Assembly (NCBI GenBank): GCA_904420575.1
Contig: CAJFVW010000242.1
Coordinates: 1-33,398, forward strand
Length of the DNA stretch: 33,398 nucleotides
Direction of reading: 5' to 3'
From: an uncultured Gordonibacter sp.
GTDB lineage: Bacteria; Actinomycetota; Coriobacteriia; Coriobacteriales; Eggerthellaceae
A model generated the notes under the pieces. That model ran no database searches. It was not told where the DNA came from and was given only the letters and a program-made list of their open reading frames with translations. Shown here one piece after another: positions 7,385 to 16,035 of the stretch. The position numbers and the translations under genes were made by a program. Numbering within the stretch: the first letter of the stretch is position 1; every line of letters starts with the position of its first letter.

Positions 7385-8519
7385 GCTGCTGGCCGGTTTC
7401 GTATGGGACGGGACATGCGGCGGCATCGACGCCTACCTGGTGGCCTTTGCACGTCTGGCGGCCAGCGAAGGGGTGCGCGTCGATTTCCTCACCAACGAGT
7501 ACGCTCCCGGCTTTGCGGCAAAGCTGGAGGAAATGGGGCACCGTCTGTACGAGATAGCGACGCTCCACGACCGCCGGTCCCAGCGATCCACCATCGAGGC
7601 GCTGAACCGGAAGAACGACTACGATGCGGCGTACTTCAACGTTTCGACCGCCTTGATGCTTCCGGTGGTGCAGGCGGCGCATCGTGCGGGGATCGCCCGG
7701 GTGGTAGTCCATGCCCACGCCGCAGGCAACGACCAGGCTTCGCCGTTGCGCCGTGCCGTTTTCGACGCGGGCAACGCCCTTTTCCGTCCCGCGCTTCGAC
7801 GTGCCGCATCGCTGATGGTGGCCTGTTCGAGCGACGCCGGGCGATGGCTGTTCGGGAATAAGGCCCTGAGCGAGGGAAGGGTGCACGTTGTGCCCAATCC
7901 CGTCGACACGCGCTCCTGCGCGTTCGATCCCGCCGTGCGCGAGCGCATGCGCGAACGGCTCGACGTGAAAGACCGGTACGTGGTCGGCAGCGTGACGGCC
8001 ATGAAGGCCATCAAGAACCCGCTTTTCATGGTTGAGGCGTTCGCGAGGTTTCGGGATGCGTGCGAGAACGCGGTCTTGGTGGTGGCGGGCGACGGCGAGC
8101 TGGCCGACGAGGTCCGCAGGCATGCCGAGCTCACGCTTCCTGCAGGTTCGTGGCGCTTGTTGGGCAAGCGCGAGGACGTGCCGGCCTTGTTGCAGGCATT
8201 CGACTGCTTCATGCTCACCTCGCTCAAAGAAGGGCTGTCGATCGCGACGATCGAGGCGCAGTCCGCCGGCCTGCCTTGTTTGGTGAGCACGGGGGTGCCG
8301 AAGGAGGCTTCCGCAGCTCCCCCCCTGGTGCGACGCCTCCCGCTGTCTGCTGGCCCCCAAGCATGGGCGGGCGAATTGGGTCGGCTTTGGCAGACGCGCC
8401 GCGACTATCCTTCGACGCGCCAGGGGTGGGTTCAAAATGTGGAAGCTGCGGGGTATTCGGCGGATTCCCCCCTTGCCGTTTTGCGCATGATAGAATCATT
8501 GGTTCGTGAGTCAATCTAA
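7377..8519 (+). CDS. GT4-family (GT-B) glycosyltransferase
   Basis: A 380-residue protein starting at ATG 7377 and overlapping the flippase stop by 8 bases, with GAAGGGTGGAG just upstream. The N-terminal domain has the FVWDGTCGGIDAYL glycine-rich acceptor-side loop. The C-terminal domain has VPNPVD, GSVTAMKAIKNP, VAGDGELAD, LLGKREDVP and the E-x7-E donor motif (Glu285 and Glu293 in KEGLSIATIEA). It resembles EpsF-like exopolysaccharide transferases. Such enzymes use a nucleotide-sugar donor with retention of configuration. A C7 run (8319-8325) lies near the 3' end, but the frame is intact. Confidence 0.88.
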   Translation: MTRLLAGFVWDGTCGGIDAYLVAFARLAASEGVRVDFLTNEYAPGFAAKLEEMGHRLYEIATLHDRRSQRSTIEALNRKNDYDAAYFNVSTALMLPVVQAAHRAGIARVVVHAHAAGNDQASPLRRAVFDAGNALFRPALRRAASLMVACSSDAGRWLFGNKALSEGRVHVVPNPVDTRSCAFDPAVRERMRERLDVKDRYVVGSVTAMKAIKNPLFMVEAFARFRDACENAVLVVAGDGELADEVRRHAELTLPAGSWRLLGKREDVPALLQAFDCFMLTSLKEGLSIATIEAQSAGLPCLVSTGVPKEASAAPPLVRRLPLSAGPQAWAGELGRLWQTRRDYPSTRQGWVQNVEAAGYSADSPLAVLRMIESLVRESI

Positions 8520-8532
8520 AGGAGGCGTTTTG
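8518..8532 (+). promoter_or_regulatory. Perfect Shine-Dalgarno deciding a TTG start
   Basis: AAAGGAGG at 8518-8525 is followed four bases later by an in-frame TTG at 8530. The only upstream in-frame start, GTG 8506, lies inside the previous gene and has no Shine-Dalgarno sequence. The ribosome site therefore fixes the start of the Wzy-like protein at TTG 8530. Confidence 0.75.
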
Positions 8533-10194
8533 CTGGCGAAACTTTCCGAAAGCCGCTTTGTTCGCTTTTTCGGATCGGATGCAGTGGCTTTGGCGTTCAA
8601 GATCGCGTATCTGTTGCTCGCGTTCTTGTCGTTCAATTCCCTTGTCGCAAACATGCCTCCCGTCACCTATGCTGCCTATGCGGTCGTTGCGTTCGGCTTC
8701 CTGGTTCTCGTTGCGCGGATGGTCAGATTCCCTCGCTTCAAGGACATGCCGCTTTTGCCGCTGCTGGCGCTGTTCCTCGTCAGCTTCATCGTGTCGGCAG
8801 CGTTTTCTGCGCATTATGGGATCATGGAAAACGTGCAGGGCTTCATCTGGCTCACGTTGGAGTTCTTTTGTCTGTATGCTTGCGACGTGCGCCAGCCCGC
8901 CCGGACGCTCCGGCGCGACCTTGCGGTTTTCGCCTGGGTGTTCGTCGCCTACACCTGCGTCGCGTCGCTTGTCGGGGTGTACATGGGCCTTGCGAACTAT
9001 CAGGACGGCTTCGAGGTGCGCTATATGGTGCGCAACCTCCTGGGGATTTTCCAAGGGCGCCTTTATGGCTTGTATTCCGACCCCAACTACGGTGCAGTGT
9101 ACGGATTGGTCTCCATCATGTTCTGCTGGTGGCTCTTCCTTGCGAGGCGCTCCAAACCCATCTGTGCGGTCGCGATTTTCAACACGCTTGTCCAAGGGGC
9201 CTACATCGGGCTGACGGGATCGAGGACCGGCGTGTACGGAGCGCTTTTCGCCTCAGCCCTCGTTGCGTTCCTGCTTGCAATGCGCCATCTGCGGGGAAGG
9301 GGCCTGCGGGGCGGGCTTGGGATGCGGGCGCTGGCGTCCGCATTTGCCGCCGCCGTTCTTGTGGCGGGCGTCTACGCCGGCTTCAAGGGGGTCGAGCGGG
9401 CCTACCTCGCCCTGTCGCCGGTGGTCGAGCGGGTGGCGCCCTTTCCCCTGGAAAACAACTTCTTCGAATCGCGCATCCATATCTACGAGTCGCCTGAGAC
9501 CCAGAAGCAGAAGGAGCTTGCGCAGCAGGAGGAAGCGCAGGCCCAGGCGTCGCATGCGGACGCAGCGGGTGGTGCAGGCGTTTCGGACGCAGCGGGGACT
9601 TCAGGCGTGGTGGACGCCTCGGGCACGGCGACGCAGGAGGCGTCTGCGGCCGAGGCGTCCACCCAGGGCATCGGTGAGGACAAGATAGGGTTGAGCGCAC
9701 GAGTCGACGTTGACGAAGATGACTTTTCCAATGGCCGGTTCGCCATTTGGAAGAGCGGGCTCGAGGTGTTCTCTCTGTCTCCTCTCGTCGGCGTATCCCA
9801 TCGCCATATTGCGGATTTCGCGGCCGAACACCTGCCGCAAACCTACATCGTCCAGTCAGGCTATACAACCATGCACAACGTTTTTGTTGACGTCTTGGCC
9901 GGTCAGGGGATTGTGGGCATGGCCATTATATTGGTCTTCGTGGTTCTAGGCATCCGGGTTTTGGCGCGCGGGCTTCTTTCCTACGGCGGCGACGGGTATT
10001 GTCGCATGGTGCTCTTGATAGGAATTTTGGCATCGATCGCGTTTTCCGCCCTTTTCTACTCGGAGATCCTTTACATTAACACCGTCGGGTCGGTGGTTTT
10101 CTGGACGACTCTCGGGTATGTCGTGACGCGTTTCAGGCAGACGGAAATGGCAGCGCTTTCCGAAACTGGCGAGAAGGATGGGGCGAATGAGTGA
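8530..10194 (+). CDS. O-antigen polymerase/ligase-like membrane protein (Wzy/WaaL superfamily)
   Basis: About 554 residues with some 10-12 hydrophobic segments. Recognisable are AFKIAYLLL near the N-terminus, the conserved GRLYGLYSDPNYG loop, LTGSRTGVYG, and the long extracytoplasmic region ending in TTMHNVFVDVLAGQGIVG. Family members act on undecaprenyl-linked glycans outside the membrane, either polymerising repeat units or ligating the chain to an acceptor. The same motifs in the same order occur in the second half of the protein at 11326, making them paralogues. In the large loop, bases about 9485-9720 encode a low-complexity Ala/Gln/Ser/Glu-rich insertion of roughly 75 residues. Translation starts at TTG. 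Polymerase versus ligase cannot be assigned. Confidence 0.85.
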   Translation: MLAKLSESRFVRFFGSDAVALAFKIAYLLLAFLSFNSLVANMPPVTYAAYAVVAFGFLVLVARMVRFPRFKDMPLLPLLALFLVSFIVSAAFSAHYGIMENVQGFIWLTLEFFCLYACDVRQPARTLRRDLAVFAWVFVAYTCVASLVGVYMGLANYQDGFEVRYMVRNLLGIFQGRLYGLYSDPNYGAVYGLVSIMFCWWLFLARRSKPICAVAIFNTLVQGAYIGLTGSRTGVYGALFASALVAFLLAMRHLRGRGLRGGLGMRALASAFAAAVLVAGVYAGFKGVERAYLALSPVVERVAPFPLENNFFESRIHIYESPETQKQKELAQQEEAQAQASHADAAGGAGVSDAAGTSGVVDASGTATQEASAAEASTQGIGEDKIGLSARVDVDEDDFSNGRFAIWKSGLEVFSLSPLVGVSHRHIADFAAEHLPQTYIVQSGYTTMHNVFVDVLAGQGIVGMAIILVFVVLGIRVLARGLLSYGGDGYCRMVLLIGILASIAFSALFYSEILYINTVGSVVFWTTLGYVVTRFRQTEMAALSETGEKDGANE

Positions 10195-11317
10195 ATCGAA
10201 GCGCGTTTTCCTGTCTTCGCCGTCGATGGGCGGCGGAGAGCAGAAGTACATCGCAAAAGCGTTCGACACCAATTGGATTGCTCCTTTAGGGGCCAATGTT
10301 GACGAGTTCGAAGACGTGGTCGCCCGCTATGTCGGGGCGAGTTCGGCCCTTGCATTGAACTCGGGAACCGCAGCCTTGCACCTGGGTCTCAAGGCGCTTG
10401 GCGTGCAGAGGGGCGACATCGTTTTCTGCTCTGACCTGACGTTTGCGGCGAGTTGCAATCCCATATGCTACGAAGGCGCCACGCCGGTGTTCATCGATTG
10501 CGAGCCGGAGAGCTGGAACATGTCGCCTGCGGCACTGGAGCGGGCCTTCGAAGACCATGACCCGAAAGCCGTTGTGGTCGTGCACTTGTACGGCGAGCCG
10601 GCGAACATGGCCGCAATCAAGGAGCTGTGCGACGCTCGCGGCGTTCCCGTTTTGGAAGACGCCGCGGAATCGTTGGGGGCGACGGTCGGCGGTCGTCATA
10701 CCGGGACGGTCGGGATGCTCGGGGTGTATTCGTTCAACGGCAACAAGATCATCACCACTTCCGGAGGGGGCATGCTGGTCTCCGACGAGGGCGTCCTGAT
10801 CGACAAGGCGCGTTTCTGGTCCACGCAGGCGCGCGACAAGGCGCTTCACTACCAGCATTCCGAACTTGGCTACAACTATCGCCTTTCGAACGTGTGTGCG
10901 GGCATCGGCCTGGGACAGATGGAGGTGCTGGAAGACCACATTGCGCGGAAGCGGGCCATCAGGGATGCCTATGCGGCGGCTTTTGCGGGGAACGGCCAGG
11001 TGGCGCTCAATCCGGTTGACGTGTACGGCCTGGGCAACCGTTGGCTGACGTGCCTTTCCGTCGATCCGCAGTCGGGCGTGGCGCCTCTGGACGTCATCGA
11101 GGCCCTTGCCAAGGAGAACATCGAGTCTCGCCCCATCTGGAAGCCTATGAGTTTGCAGCCCTATTACGAGAAATGTCCTGCGTACAGCCATGATGGAGGC
11201 GAACGATTCGTAGGGTGGAGGATTTTCGAGCATGGTCTGTGCTTGCCGAGCGACATCAACATGTCGGAAGAGGACCTCGGCCGGGTCGTCGATGTCGTGT
11301 CACGCTTGTTCTCGTAG
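10187..11317 (+). CDS. PLP-dependent nucleotide-sugar aminotransferase (DegT/DnrJ/EryC1/StrS family, PglE-like)
   Basis: A 376-residue fold-type I aminotransferase. Visible features are LNSGTAALHLGL (57-68), DLTFAASCNP (83-92), the PLP-contacting VLEDAAESLGA (155-165), and the Schiff-base lysine Lys187 in SFNGNKIITTSGGGML. The SFNGNK motif is typical of PglE/LegC-type enzymes that aminate the 4-keto sugar made by a PglF-type dehydratase, using glutamate. That suits the dehydratase at 236 and the PglC-like domain encoded next. ATG 10187 overlaps the Wzy-like stop (10192-10194), with AAGGA eight bases upstream. No PglD-type acetyltransferase is seen here; N-acylation could be done elsewhere or by an acyltransferase in the right half. 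The gene sits between two paralogous Wzy-like genes. Confidence 0.9.
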   Translation: MSESKRVFLSSPSMGGGEQKYIAKAFDTNWIAPLGANVDEFEDVVARYVGASSALALNSGTAALHLGLKALGVQRGDIVFCSDLTFAASCNPICYEGATPVFIDCEPESWNMSPAALERAFEDHDPKAVVVVHLYGEPANMAAIKELCDARGVPVLEDAAESLGATVGGRHTGTVGMLGVYSFNGNKIITTSGGGMLVSDEGVLIDKARFWSTQARDKALHYQHSELGYNYRLSNVCAGIGLGQMEVLEDHIARKRAIRDAYAAAFAGNGQVALNPVDVYGLGNRWLTCLSVDPQSGVAPLDVIEALAKENIESRPIWKPMSLQPYYEKCPAYSHDGGERFVGWRIFEHGLCLPSDINMSEEDLGRVVDVVSRLFS

Positions 11318-11325
11318 GGGACGAC

Positions 11326-13515
11326 ATGTACACCCGATGCGTGAAACGTCTGCTTGACGTGGTTTTGTCTGCCTGCCTTCTGGTGGCGCTCTCTCCGGTC
11401 CTGCTTGCTGTTGCCCTGTTCGTCCGAGTGAAGCTGGGCTCTCCGGTCATCTTCAAGCAGGTCCGGCCGGGCCGGTGCGCGAAGTTGTTCACGATCTACA
11501 AATTCAGGACCATGACCGACGAAAGGGGCTTGGACGGAACGCTGCTGCCCGACGAAAGACGTTTGACGGCTTTCGGGGCCGCGTTGCGCTCGACGAGCCT
11601 TGACGAATTGCCCGAGCTATGGAACATACTCAAGGGGGATATGTCGTTCGTTGGACCGCGTCCGCAGCTGGTTCGCGACATGGTGTTTTTTACGCCGGAA
11701 CAGATGCGTCGTCAGGACGTGAGGCCTGGTCTTACCGGTTTGGCCCAGGTCAACGGACGTAACTGCATTACATGGCACGACAAGCTTTCCTGCGATCTTG
11801 CGTACGTGAGCCATATCACGTTCTTCGAGGATGCTACGATATTCTTCAAAACGGTCTCGCTTGTTTTTCGACGCGAAGGGGTATCGGCCGAGGGCTGCGC
11901 AACAGCTCAGGACTACGGAGACGCCCTTTTGGAAAAAGGGGAGATAACCAAGAAGGAGTACGAGGCCAAAAACAGCGAAGCGAGCCGAATGGTCGAAGAG
12001 CACGAAATGAAGGCACGCTGCGACGGCCTCCAAGGCATGCCGAGGGATTCGTTTGCCGGACGGGCGCTTGGTTTTCTCTGCGGCTGGAAGATGTCCACCG
12101 CTTTCCGCATAGCCTATTTGCTGCTCGTTCTCGCTTCGTTCAATTCGCTTTTCGCCTTTACTCCCGGGCTTTCTTATGGGGCGTACGCGTGCGCCGGATG
12201 GGGCGGGATTCTTATCGTCGCGCGTTTGCTTTGCTGGCGAAGGTTCGTACGGTTTCCCCGGATATGGCTTCTGGCGGTTTTTTTGGGAGGCTATGCCCTC
12301 TCGGCTGTCTTGACCGCCTATCCGAACGTGAGTGAATCACTGCAGGGAATCACGTGGCTGACGTTAGAATTCTTTTTGTTGTATCTGTGGGATGCAGGCG
12401 ATTCCTTCGATGATGCCAAGAAGGGCATTTCCGCCTTTGCGGCGACGCTGGTGGTGTATGTGTTCGTCGCTTCGGTAGTGAGCCTTTGCATGGCGGCCAT
12501 CGGGTTTTCGTGCACCGACGCGACGGATATCATGCAGCAGCGCAACATCGGCATTGTCCACGGGCGACTGTGGGGCATATATTCCGATCCCAATTACGGG
12601 TCCATTCTGGCCGTTGTTTCCGTACTGCTGTCCTTGCTGCTGCTGCGTCGCAAGCGAACCCCGCTGCGCATGGGCTTTGTGGTTCTGAACGGTGTCGTGC
12701 AGATCGTATATGCGGCTTTATCCGGATCGCGGACGGGCCTGCTCGTTCTTCTTGTGGCGTTTGCGGCAACGGCCGTCTGCCTGTTCTGCACGCAAGCGAA
12801 GGGGCTGCGGCCTTCGACCCGTCTTTTGGCCGGATGCGGCTTGGCCGTAGTGGTGCTAGGCGGGTCTTTGGCGTTGTATCAGGGCTCGGTGGCGGCATAC
12901 AATGCCTTTCACGTCGCTGCCAACACTTCTGCTGCGGAACAGTCCGCACTCGACGGTTCGTCATCCGTGCGGGAAGGGTCTTCTGGCGAAGATGCGTTGC
13001 CGGACGAGGTGGGCATCGCGCAGCGAGAGGAGCTTGCTGAGGACAAGAGCTCGGGGCGGCTTCGAATATGGGGCGATGCATGGAGGGTGTTCTGCGACAA
13101 TCCCGTGTTCGGAGTCTCGTATCGCAGCATTGGAGACTACGCTCAAGGGATGATGCCGAACTCTTTCATCGCCCACCGCGGCTATACGAGCATGCACAAC
13201 GTATTTTTGGATATCATGGTGGGACAAGGGCTGGTAGGACTCGTCCCCTTCGTGCTCGTTCTTGTATTCGGCGCGAAGGACTGCGTGTACCTGATCAAGC
13301 GGTCGCGGGGCGAGGACGCGGTGATCGCGGTCGCCTGCTCGGCCGTTCTGGGGTCAATACTTCTTTCCGCGTTCCTGTACTCCGAGATCGTCTATATCAA
13401 CACGGCTGGCTCAATCCTGTTTTGGACCATACTGGGCTTCATGGTTTTTTGGCGTTGCAAGATACGCATGACGCGACCTGCCTGCGACGGTCTGCCGCCT
13501 CGTTCGCAGTCATGA
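11326..13515 (+). CDS. Fusion: PglC-like phosphoglycosyl transferase + O-antigen polymerase/ligase-like domain
   Basis: One uninterrupted 729-residue frame encodes two enzymes. Residues 1-192 are a monotopic phosphoglycosyl transferase: re-entrant hydrophobic helix (8-32), KFRTMT (59-64), catalytic Asp-Glu in STSLDELPELWN (D93, E94), SFVGPRP (107-113) and RPGLTGLAQVNGRN (133-146). This family attaches a sugar-1-phosphate to undecaprenyl phosphate on the cytoplasmic side. Residues about 197-226 form a short helical hairpin, LLEKGEITKKEYEA, resembling a SHOCT motif. Residues about 255-712 are a Wzy/WaaL-like polytopic domain: AFRIAYLLL, GRLWGIYSDPNYG (413-425), SGSRTG, TSMHNVFLDIMVGQG (621-635). 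Both domains look intact. Internal ATGs at 11989, 12007 and 12037 could allow separate synthesis of the second domain, though their Shine-Dalgarno sites are weak. The start at ATG 11326 is 8 bases after the aminotransferase stop. Confidence 0.88.
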   Translation: MYTRCVKRLLDVVLSACLLVALSPVLLAVALFVRVKLGSPVIFKQVRPGRCAKLFTIYKFRTMTDERGLDGTLLPDERRLTAFGAALRSTSLDELPELWNILKGDMSFVGPRPQLVRDMVFFTPEQMRRQDVRPGLTGLAQVNGRNCITWHDKLSCDLAYVSHITFFEDATIFFKTVSLVFRREGVSAEGCATAQDYGDALLEKGEITKKEYEAKNSEASRMVEEHEMKARCDGLQGMPRDSFAGRALGFLCGWKMSTAFRIAYLLLVLASFNSLFAFTPGLSYGAYACAGWGGILIVARLLCWRRFVRFPRIWLLAVFLGGYALSAVLTAYPNVSESLQGITWLTLEFFLLYLWDAGDSFDDAKKGISAFAATLVVYVFVASVVSLCMAAIGFSCTDATDIMQQRNIGIVHGRLWGIYSDPNYGSILAVVSVLLSLLLLRRKRTPLRMGFVVLNGVVQIVYAALSGSRTGLLVLLVAFAATAVCLFCTQAKGLRPSTRLLAGCGLAVVVLGGSLALYQGSVAAYNAFHVAANTSAAEQSALDGSSSVREGSSGEDALPDEVGIAQREELAEDKSSGRLRIWGDAWRVFCDNPVFGVSYRSIGDYAQGMMPNSFIAHRGYTSMHNVFLDIMVGQGLVGLVPFVLVLVFGAKDCVYLIKRSRGEDAVIAVACSAVLGSILLSAFLYSEIVYINTAGSILFWTILGFMVFWRCKIRMTRPACDGLPPRSQS

Positions 13516-13545
13516 TGAAGCTTTGCTGGAAAGACGAGTGAAACG

Positions 13546-14778
13546 ATGAAGAAGATCTGGATATTCAACCATTATGCAGTGCCTCCCGGATACCGAGGGG
13601 AAAGCAGGCATTTCCAGTTTGCGCGCATTTTGCGAGACCGAGGGTACGAGCCTGTGATTTTTTCATCGTCCTTTCTGCATGGAACCGAAACAGATCTGCT
13701 TGATGGGTTGGAAGCCGACAGCGTGATGCGCGTATACGAAGGCATACCGTTCGTTCATGTGCGCACGCGCCGATACAAGGGAAATGGCGCCGACCGCATA
13801 CGGGGCATGGCGGATTACTACCGCATGGTCAAACGCGCCGCAAAGGACATGGAGCCACCCTATGCCATCTACGCTTCGTCGCCCCACCCCTTGGCTTTGC
13901 TTGCCGCCATCAAGCTGGCAAGGCGCTTTTCTGTCCGGTGCGTTTGCGAAGTGCGCGACCTTTGGCCGGAGTCCTTCGTGGCCTACGGGATGCTGGATGC
14001 CCGCAGTCCGGTTCTGAAAGTGCTCTACGCCGCAGAGCACTATCTGTACCGCGCCTGTGACGCCTTGGTTTTCACCATGCCGAACGGAGCCGCGTATCTT
14101 GCAGAGAGAGGGTGGACAGACGTCGATCCCGCCAAGGCGGCAAGCGTCAACAACGGTATCGATGTGGCTTCGTTCGACGCTTTGGCCAACGCGCCTTCCC
14201 CCTATGCTCGAAAGATCGCCGCCTCTCCCGGCTTTTCCTTGGCATATTGCGGTACGGTGGCAGACACTCATCCCCTGCTTCCCCTCATCAAGGCCGTGGA
14301 GCAGTTGTGCCAGGAGGGGGCGTGCGACGTCTCTCTGCATGTCTTTGGGGACGGGGATCAGAAGGACGAACTCGAACGGTACTGCAAGGACCACGCTGTC
14401 GGCGCCGTACGTTTTGAGGGAGCGGTTGACCACGACTTGGTGCCGTCCATCATGCACGCGGCAGACGCCAACGTCATTTCGGTTGCGCCTTCGGACTTGA
14501 GCCGATTCGGAATCAGCTGGCTCAAGCTTCCCGAATGCCTGGCAGCAGGCAAGCCCATACTCATGACGTCCGAATTTCCCCACAATCCGGTCATCGACGA
14601 GGAATGCGGCGTGCAAGCGGATGGCACGGTTGACGACATGAAGCGCAAGATACAGCGTCTCTGCTCTTTGGACGCGGTGGCGTATAGGCGGATGTGCGGC
14701 AATGCGCGTCGTGCGGCGCAGAGCTACGATATGCGTGTGCTGGCTTCCAAGCTGGAACGCGTGATCGAAGGGAAGTGA
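13546..14778 (+). CDS. GT4-family glycosyltransferase, WbuB-like
   Basis: A 410-residue GT-B enzyme. The N-terminal IWIFNHYAVPPGYRGESRH, CEVRDLWPES in the middle and the C-terminal LPECLAAGKPILM are characteristic of the WbuB/FnlX-like group, many of which transfer N-acetylated deoxyamino sugars early in O-unit assembly. The donor region has YCGTVADTHPL and VFGDGDQKDELE. The start is ATG 13546, 30 bases after the fusion gene, with a weak purine-rich site. It likely acts on the undecaprenyl-linked sugar laid down by the PglC-like domain. Exact sugar and linkage are unknown. Confidence 0.85.
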   Translation: MKKIWIFNHYAVPPGYRGESRHFQFARILRDRGYEPVIFSSSFLHGTETDLLDGLEADSVMRVYEGIPFVHVRTRRYKGNGADRIRGMADYYRMVKRAAKDMEPPYAIYASSPHPLALLAAIKLARRFSVRCVCEVRDLWPESFVAYGMLDARSPVLKVLYAAEHYLYRACDALVFTMPNGAAYLAERGWTDVDPAKAASVNNGIDVASFDALANAPSPYARKIAASPGFSLAYCGTVADTHPLLPLIKAVEQLCQEGACDVSLHVFGDGDQKDELERYCKDHAVGAVRFEGAVDHDLVPSIMHAADANVISVAPSDLSRFGISWLKLPECLAAGKPILMTSEFPHNPVIDEECGVQADGTVDDMKRKIQRLCSLDAVAYRRMCGNARRAAQSYDMRVLASKLERVIEGK

Positions 14779-14838
14779 GCCAAGCTGCGGCTAGGCGGCT
14801 TGAAAAGGGACCGACGGGCAGAAGAAGAGGACGGGCAG

Positions 14839-15933
14839 ATGAAAGTTCTTCATGGCATGACCGAAGCGGCCAATCAGGCTGCTTATGCGGTTTTGGGGCT
14901 GAGGCAAATCGGCGTCGAGGCGACGTCGGCTCGCTGGCCTGACGACCATGGATGGATTCCGGCGGACTATTGCTTGAACATCGACCGATCGAAAAAGGCG
15001 AAGTACCCCTGGTATGGAGCGAAGATGCTGGCCTTTTTCGAAAAGGCGTCGCGAGAATACGACGTGTTCCATTTCCATGCCGGCCGATCGCTTTTGCCGC
15101 GCTGTTGGGACTTGAAGCGCCTTGACCGCATGGGGAAGCCTTATTACTTCGAATATCATGGAAGCGAGATCAGGCAGGGGGATCCATGGATCGAAGGCAA
15201 TCCCTATGGCAGGCTTCTTCCCCAGTACGGCCCTCGGCCGGAACTCGCCGCCCGAGCGGCGAGCCAGCTTGCACATGCTGCTGGGGCTATCGTGCATGAC
15301 GCGGAATTGGCCCTGTATGATCCTTTTCCAAGTGAGAGGTTCCCTTTGTTCTTCGTTCCCCTGCGCATTGATCCCGATTCCTACGAGGCGCACTATCCTG
15401 ACCCGAGGGAATTGGATCACCGAAAACCTCTGGTGGTCCACGCTCCCAGCAACCCACGGGTGAAAGGGTCCGCCTATGTCGTGCAGGCCATCGAAGAGTT
15501 GCAGAAGACGATCGATTTCGACTTCCAGCTGATAACCGGGATGTCCCACGAAGAAGCAATGGATACGTGCAGGAGGGCAGATATCATTATCGATCAGCTT
15601 CTCATAGGGAGCTACGGCGTGTTCGCGCTTGAATCCATGCTCATGGGCAAGCCGGTGCTGGACTACCTGCGTGCCGACCTGCAAGACCAGTATCCTTCCT
15701 GTCCCATCGTGAGCGTCAACAAGGACACTATCCAAGACGAACTGAAGGATCTTCTGCAAAGCCCAGGGCGGTGGGTCGAACTGGGCAAGCAGGGTCGCGT
15801 CTATGCCGAGACGTATCACGACTATCGAAACGTCGCACGGCTGCTCGAACACCTTTACCGCACTGGGGAAGGGCCGCGCTCGCCGCTCAAGGCCTTTGCC
15901 GCCATGGAGCGTTTGCACTCTCGTACGTGCTGA
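14839..15933 (+). CDS. GT-B (GT4-like) glycosyltransferase
   Basis: 364 residues starting at ATG 14839, eight bases after GAAGAGG. The frame is open from 14800, but that upstream TTG has no ribosome site. The N-terminal domain has MKVLHGMTEAANQAAYAVLG and an FEYHGSEIRQGD loop. The C-terminal domain has VHAPSNPRVKGS, then ADIIIDQLLIGSYGVFALES and MLMGKPVLDYLR, which correspond to the acceptor/donor closure and E-containing motifs of GT4 proteins. Conservation is weaker than in the other glycosyltransferases here, so the family call is good but the substrate is open. It is the last gene of the left plus-strand operon and converges with the Wzx-like gene. Confidence 0.78.
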   Translation: MKVLHGMTEAANQAAYAVLGLRQIGVEATSARWPDDHGWIPADYCLNIDRSKKAKYPWYGAKMLAFFEKASREYDVFHFHAGRSLLPRCWDLKRLDRMGKPYYFEYHGSEIRQGDPWIEGNPYGRLLPQYGPRPELAARAASQLAHAAGAIVHDAELALYDPFPSERFPLFFVPLRIDPDSYEAHYPDPRELDHRKPLVVHAPSNPRVKGSAYVVQAIEELQKTIDFDFQLITGMSHEEAMDTCRRADIIIDQLLIGSYGVFALESMLMGKPVLDYLRADLQDQYPSCPIVSVNKDTIQDELKDLLQSPGRWVELGKQGRVYAETYHDYRNVARLLEHLYRTGEGPRSPLKAFAAMERLHSRTC

Positions 15934-15968
15934 GAGGAACGCGAAGCCTGGAGCATTGGGCAAAAGGC

Positions 15969-15982
15969 GCCGGGCAACCGGC
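15969..15982. terminator. Weak hairpin in convergent gap
   Basis: GCCGG/CCGGC arms with a GCAA tetraloop lie in the 102-base gap between two converging genes, followed by a mildly T-rich stretch. A second small hairpin, CCCAG/CTGGG, pairs 16010-16014 with 16021-16025. Either could help termination, but both are short and lack a U-tract. Confidence 0.25.
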
Positions 15983-16035
15983 ATTCCTTCGTGTCTGGCC
16001 GACATCGCTCCCAGTTTCGTCTGGGTGTGATCCTG

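Noticed and set aside
5111-7426. Very long minus-strand open frame (771 residues) opposite the GT2 and MurJ-like genes
   Set aside because: Its composition (His, Arg and Gln rich, no motifs) is that of an antisense shadow of high-GC genes; the plus-strand genes carry clear family motifs.
8319-8325. C7 run in the GT4 gene as a frameshift site
   Set aside because: The reading frame and the C-terminal family pattern continue intact across it.
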